Shown: positions 62,358 to 64,000 of the stretch, one piece after another
How positions within the stretch are numbered: the stretch's first letter is position 1
Layout of the letters: each line of letters opens with the position of its first letter
NCBI RefSeq assembly: GCF_007833635.1
Contig: NZ_CP031125.1
Coordinates: forward strand, 434,001 to 498,000
Direction: 5' to 3'
Source of the DNA: Candidatus Pelagibacter sp. FZCC0015
Lineage (GTDB): Bacteria > Pseudomonadota > Alphaproteobacteria > Pelagibacterales > Pelagibacteraceae
DNA: 64,000 bases
The notes under the pieces: model-generated
What the model saw: the letters and a program-made list of their open reading frames with translations, nothing else
The model's database searches: none
What the model was told of the DNA's origin: nothing
Translations under genes and position numbers: made by a program

Positions 62358-62744
62358 TTAACTTAAATAAATAGGGTTAATCAAATTTTTTTTAATATTA
62401 AATTTATCGCACAAATGAGGGATATTTTCGTATTTTATGTCTTTTTCACCTTTAAAATCTTGAATGCTGTAACAATAGTAATCAATATTATTAGTTAAAT
62501 TAAACGCTTTCACTATAGATAACGAATTTCTGATTCCCGCAAAGCTTCCTGGACCCCTATTTAAGTAAATTGTATTTATATCTTTTAATTTTAATTGATG
62601 AGAATTTAAAAAATCATTAATAATTAAAGTTAATTTTTCATAATTAATTTTAGTATTCTCTTTAGTAATATTATAAATATCATTGTTAGTAATGATCATT
62701 AAAAAAATTTTTTCACCTGCAACATCAATTATCAGTTTATTCAT
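62358..62744 (-). CDS. tsaB: TsaB-like t6A protein, shortened
   Basis: The 128-residue protein starts MNKLIIDVAGEKIFLMI, has the family signature YLNRGPGSFAGIRNSLSIVKAF near 63-84, and ends about 100 residues short of a usual TsaB (~220-230). TsaB is the scaffold of the TsaBDE complex that makes t6A37. The missing part is the C-terminal half. The retained N-terminal half contains the TsaD dimer interface in known structures, so function is possible. The rimI gene usually found between tsaB and fur is absent. Its 5' end overlaps the divergent deacetylase gene. Confidence 0.82.
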   Translation of the reverse strand: MNKLIIDVAGEKIFLMIITNNDIYNITKENTKINYEKLTLIINDFLNSHQLKLKDINTIYLNRGPGSFAGIRNSLSIVKAFNLTNNIDYYCYSIQDFKGEKDIKYENIPHLCDKFNIKKNLINPIYLS

Positions 62745-63753
62745 AATTTTTTTATTTTCTAATATCAGTTCTAAATCAGATGAAAATAATAGTAAATATT
62801 ATTCTAATGATGAAGGAATTCTGTCAATAATGTATCACCGTTTTAATGAAAACAAATACCCTTCAACAAATATTAAAATGGAAATATTTAGGGAACATAT
62901 AGATATTATTAGAAAATCAAATTTTGATTTTCACAATCCAAATAATTTTGAGGAACAATTTAATATACCAAAATCAAAAAAAGAAATTCTCATAACTATC
63001 GATGATGCCTTTGAATCTTTTTATACTGAAGCATGGCCTTATCTAAAAGAAAATAAAATTCCATTTATTTTATTTGTTTCAACTGAGCCTGTAGGTAAAA
63101 GAGGTTATATGACTTGGAAACAAATTAAAGAAATCGAAAGTAATGATTTTGCGGTCATAGGACACCATTCTCATACACATGAATATCTTATAGATGTAAG
63201 CAATGAAGAGTTTATTTTAGATATTGAAACAGCTAATAAAATTTTTCTACGAGAAATTGGTTATATCCCTAGTCTATTTTCATATCCGTTTGGTGAATAC
63301 TCTAAATTCATGAGAGATTATATATCTAAAAATTTCAAATATGCTTTTGGTCAGCATTCTGGCGTCATTGATTTAAATAAAAATAAATTTGAACTACCTA
63401 GATTTCCAATTAATGAAAAATATGGTGAATTAAAAAGATTTAAATCAATAATAAATTATTTTCCCCTTGAATATAAAAAAATATTTCCTGAGGAAAAACA
63501 ACTATTCGAAAACACAAACCCTCCAAGTTTCAAAGTCGAATTTTTCAATGAACAAAAAAATTTATCAAATATTAATTGTTATTCTAATGAGGGAAATGTC
63601 TGGGAAAAATCAAAAGTCAACTTTGTTAAAAACTCTTTAACAATAGAATTTAGAGAACCATTCAAACCAAGAAGGGGTAGAATTAATTGTTCTCTGAATG
63701 ATAATGGAAAATGGAGATGGTTTGGTATTCAATTCCCTATTAAAGAAAATTAA
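62692..63753 (+). CDS. Polysaccharide deacetylase family protein
   Basis: This secreted NodB-fold deacetylase has a hydrophobic N-terminal segment (MIIKKIFSPATSIISLFIIFLFSNISS), likely a signal or anchor. The metal site is ITIDDAFESF (Asp-Asp) with HHSHTHEYL, and a YPFGEYS loop matches motif 3. The catalytic residues are therefore intact. The C-terminal ~100 residues form an extra beta-rich part. ATG 62692 was chosen (a TTG at 62683 adds three residues). There is no other in-frame ATG before residue ~47, so the 53-base overlap with tsaB seems real. The substrate is probably N-acetylated glycan. Confidence 0.85.
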   Translation: MIIKKIFSPATSIISLFIIFLFSNISSKSDENNSKYYSNDEGILSIMYHRFNENKYPSTNIKMEIFREHIDIIRKSNFDFHNPNNFEEQFNIPKSKKEILITIDDAFESFYTEAWPYLKENKIPFILFVSTEPVGKRGYMTWKQIKEIESNDFAVIGHHSHTHEYLIDVSNEEFILDIETANKIFLREIGYIPSLFSYPFGEYSKFMRDYISKNFKYAFGQHSGVIDLNKNKFELPRFPINEKYGELKRFKSIINYFPLEYKKIFPEEKQLFENTNPPSFKVEFFNEQKNLSNINCYSNEGNVWEKSKVNFVKNSLTIEFREPFKPRRGRINCSLNDNGKWRWFGIQFPIKEN

Positions 63754-64000
63754 ATCAAACTTTCTAAATCTTTGCTTGAAGGTAACAATCTCGCCTCATC
63801 AAAATCTTTTAAGTTATTCTGTTCAATAATTTTTTGTAAAACCTCAACATATTGGCTTCCTGTTTCTGCATATTTATCTAAATATTTAGACAAAACTAAA
63901 CTATCTAAAGGTTTATTTTGATTTCTAAGTTGTGATCTAGCTTTTCTTAAATTTTTATACGTTGAGTGTGTATTTAAATTTCTTAGATATGCTCTTACAG
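63750..64000 (-). CDS. Bax-like glucosaminidase, C-terminal part (5' end outside the window)
   Basis: The minus-strand frame is open from the window edge to TAA 63750-63752. The visible ~82 residues read VRAYLRNLNTHSTYKNLRKAR..., continue to SKYLDKYAETGSQYVEVLQKIIEQN, and end DFDEARLLPSSKDLESLI. This is the pattern of the end of E. coli Bax-type N-acetylglucosaminidase domains (Y-x-R-N-[IL]-N-x-H, then L-x-x-Y-x-x-x-G). The active site would lie outside. Its stop interlocks with the deacetylase stop (TTAA), pairing two probable cell-wall enzymes. Confidence 0.6.
   Translation of the reverse strand, partial: VRAYLRNLNTHSTYKNLRKARSQLRNQNKPLDSLVLSKYLDKYAETGSQYVEVLQKIIEQNNLKDFDEARLLPSSKDLESLI

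Noticed and set aside
1..64000. CRISPR arrays, insertion sequences, prophage or integron features
   Set aside because: No spaced direct-repeat arrays, transposase, integrase or phage structural genes were seen. The window is colinear core genome.

Overview
The window is very AT-rich, densely packed, chromosomal alphaproteobacterial DNA. Gene content, gene order and codon use (A/T-ending codons, Lys/Asn/Ile-rich proteins, many start/stop overlaps) point to the SAR11 clade (Candidatus Pelagibacter or a close relative). I see no phage, insertion sequence, CRISPR array or rRNA. Almost everything is core metabolism and information processing, with about 66 protein genes and 2 tRNAs. The less ordinary material is in small genes, leaders and operator-like sites.

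Layout. 1-6.4 kb: the end of an alpha/beta hydrolase and glutamate synthase gltBD (minus). 6.5-8.2 kb: uppP and a DMT exporter. 8.2-12.5 kb: pyruvate dehydrogenase E2 and an E1 that carries its own N-terminal lipoyl domain. 12.6-21.2 kb: thiolase, tRNA-Arg, a 32-residue membrane peptide, a thioesterase, a fused TRAP-TAXI permease and its receptor, an aminotransferase and acetoacetyl-CoA synthetase. 21.3-25.6 kb: SUV3-like RNA helicase, TerB-like protein, FdxA ferredoxin and CarD, followed tail-to-tail by a 30-residue lysine-rich peptide gene. 25.8-31.3 kb: acyl-CoA synthetase, tRNA-Leu, DedA, DsbB-like, COQ7, HNH nuclease, esterase, HIG1-like and TlpA-like genes.

31.3-34.7 kb: argH, a tiny lipoprotein (LptM-like), lysA, plsC. 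34.7-43.9 kb: the alphaproteobacterial dnaA neighbourhood, with dnaN, dnaA, rpsT and mutM on minus and ubiE, ubiB, coaBC, dut, a ThiF/MoeB protein and an SH3 protein on plus. 43.9-46.4 kb: a peroxide/iron cluster of rubrerythrin, a 32-residue membrane peptide, a two-[4Fe-4S] CCG-domain protein and a DUF3501 protein. 46.5-49.5 kb: irr divergent from fabA-fabB-fabI. Near-identical Irr-box-like (ICE) palindromes lie in front of irr and of rubrerythrin. 49.5-56.3 kb: DUF1737, pnp, rpsO, rbfA, infB, nusA. 56.4-62.7 kb: metK, lnt, ybeY, phoH, miaB, fur, short tsaB. 62.7-64 kb: a polysaccharide deacetylase overlapping tsaB head-to-head, and the C-terminus of a Bax-like glucosaminidase.

How it fits together. 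The PDH, thiolase, acetoacetyl-CoA synthetase and acyl-CoA synthetase genes form an acetyl/acetoacetyl-CoA node. The fab genes use that carbon for unsaturated lipid synthesis, and Irr sits beside them as an iron-responsive regulator probably shared with the rubrerythrin cluster. The translation/RNA block (nusA to pnp) and the envelope block (lnt, ybeY, deacetylase, Bax-like) follow known alphaproteobacterial orders but with members missing, as expected of genome streamlining. Seven of ten convergent gene pairs interlock their stop codons in one 4-base TTAA/TTAG.
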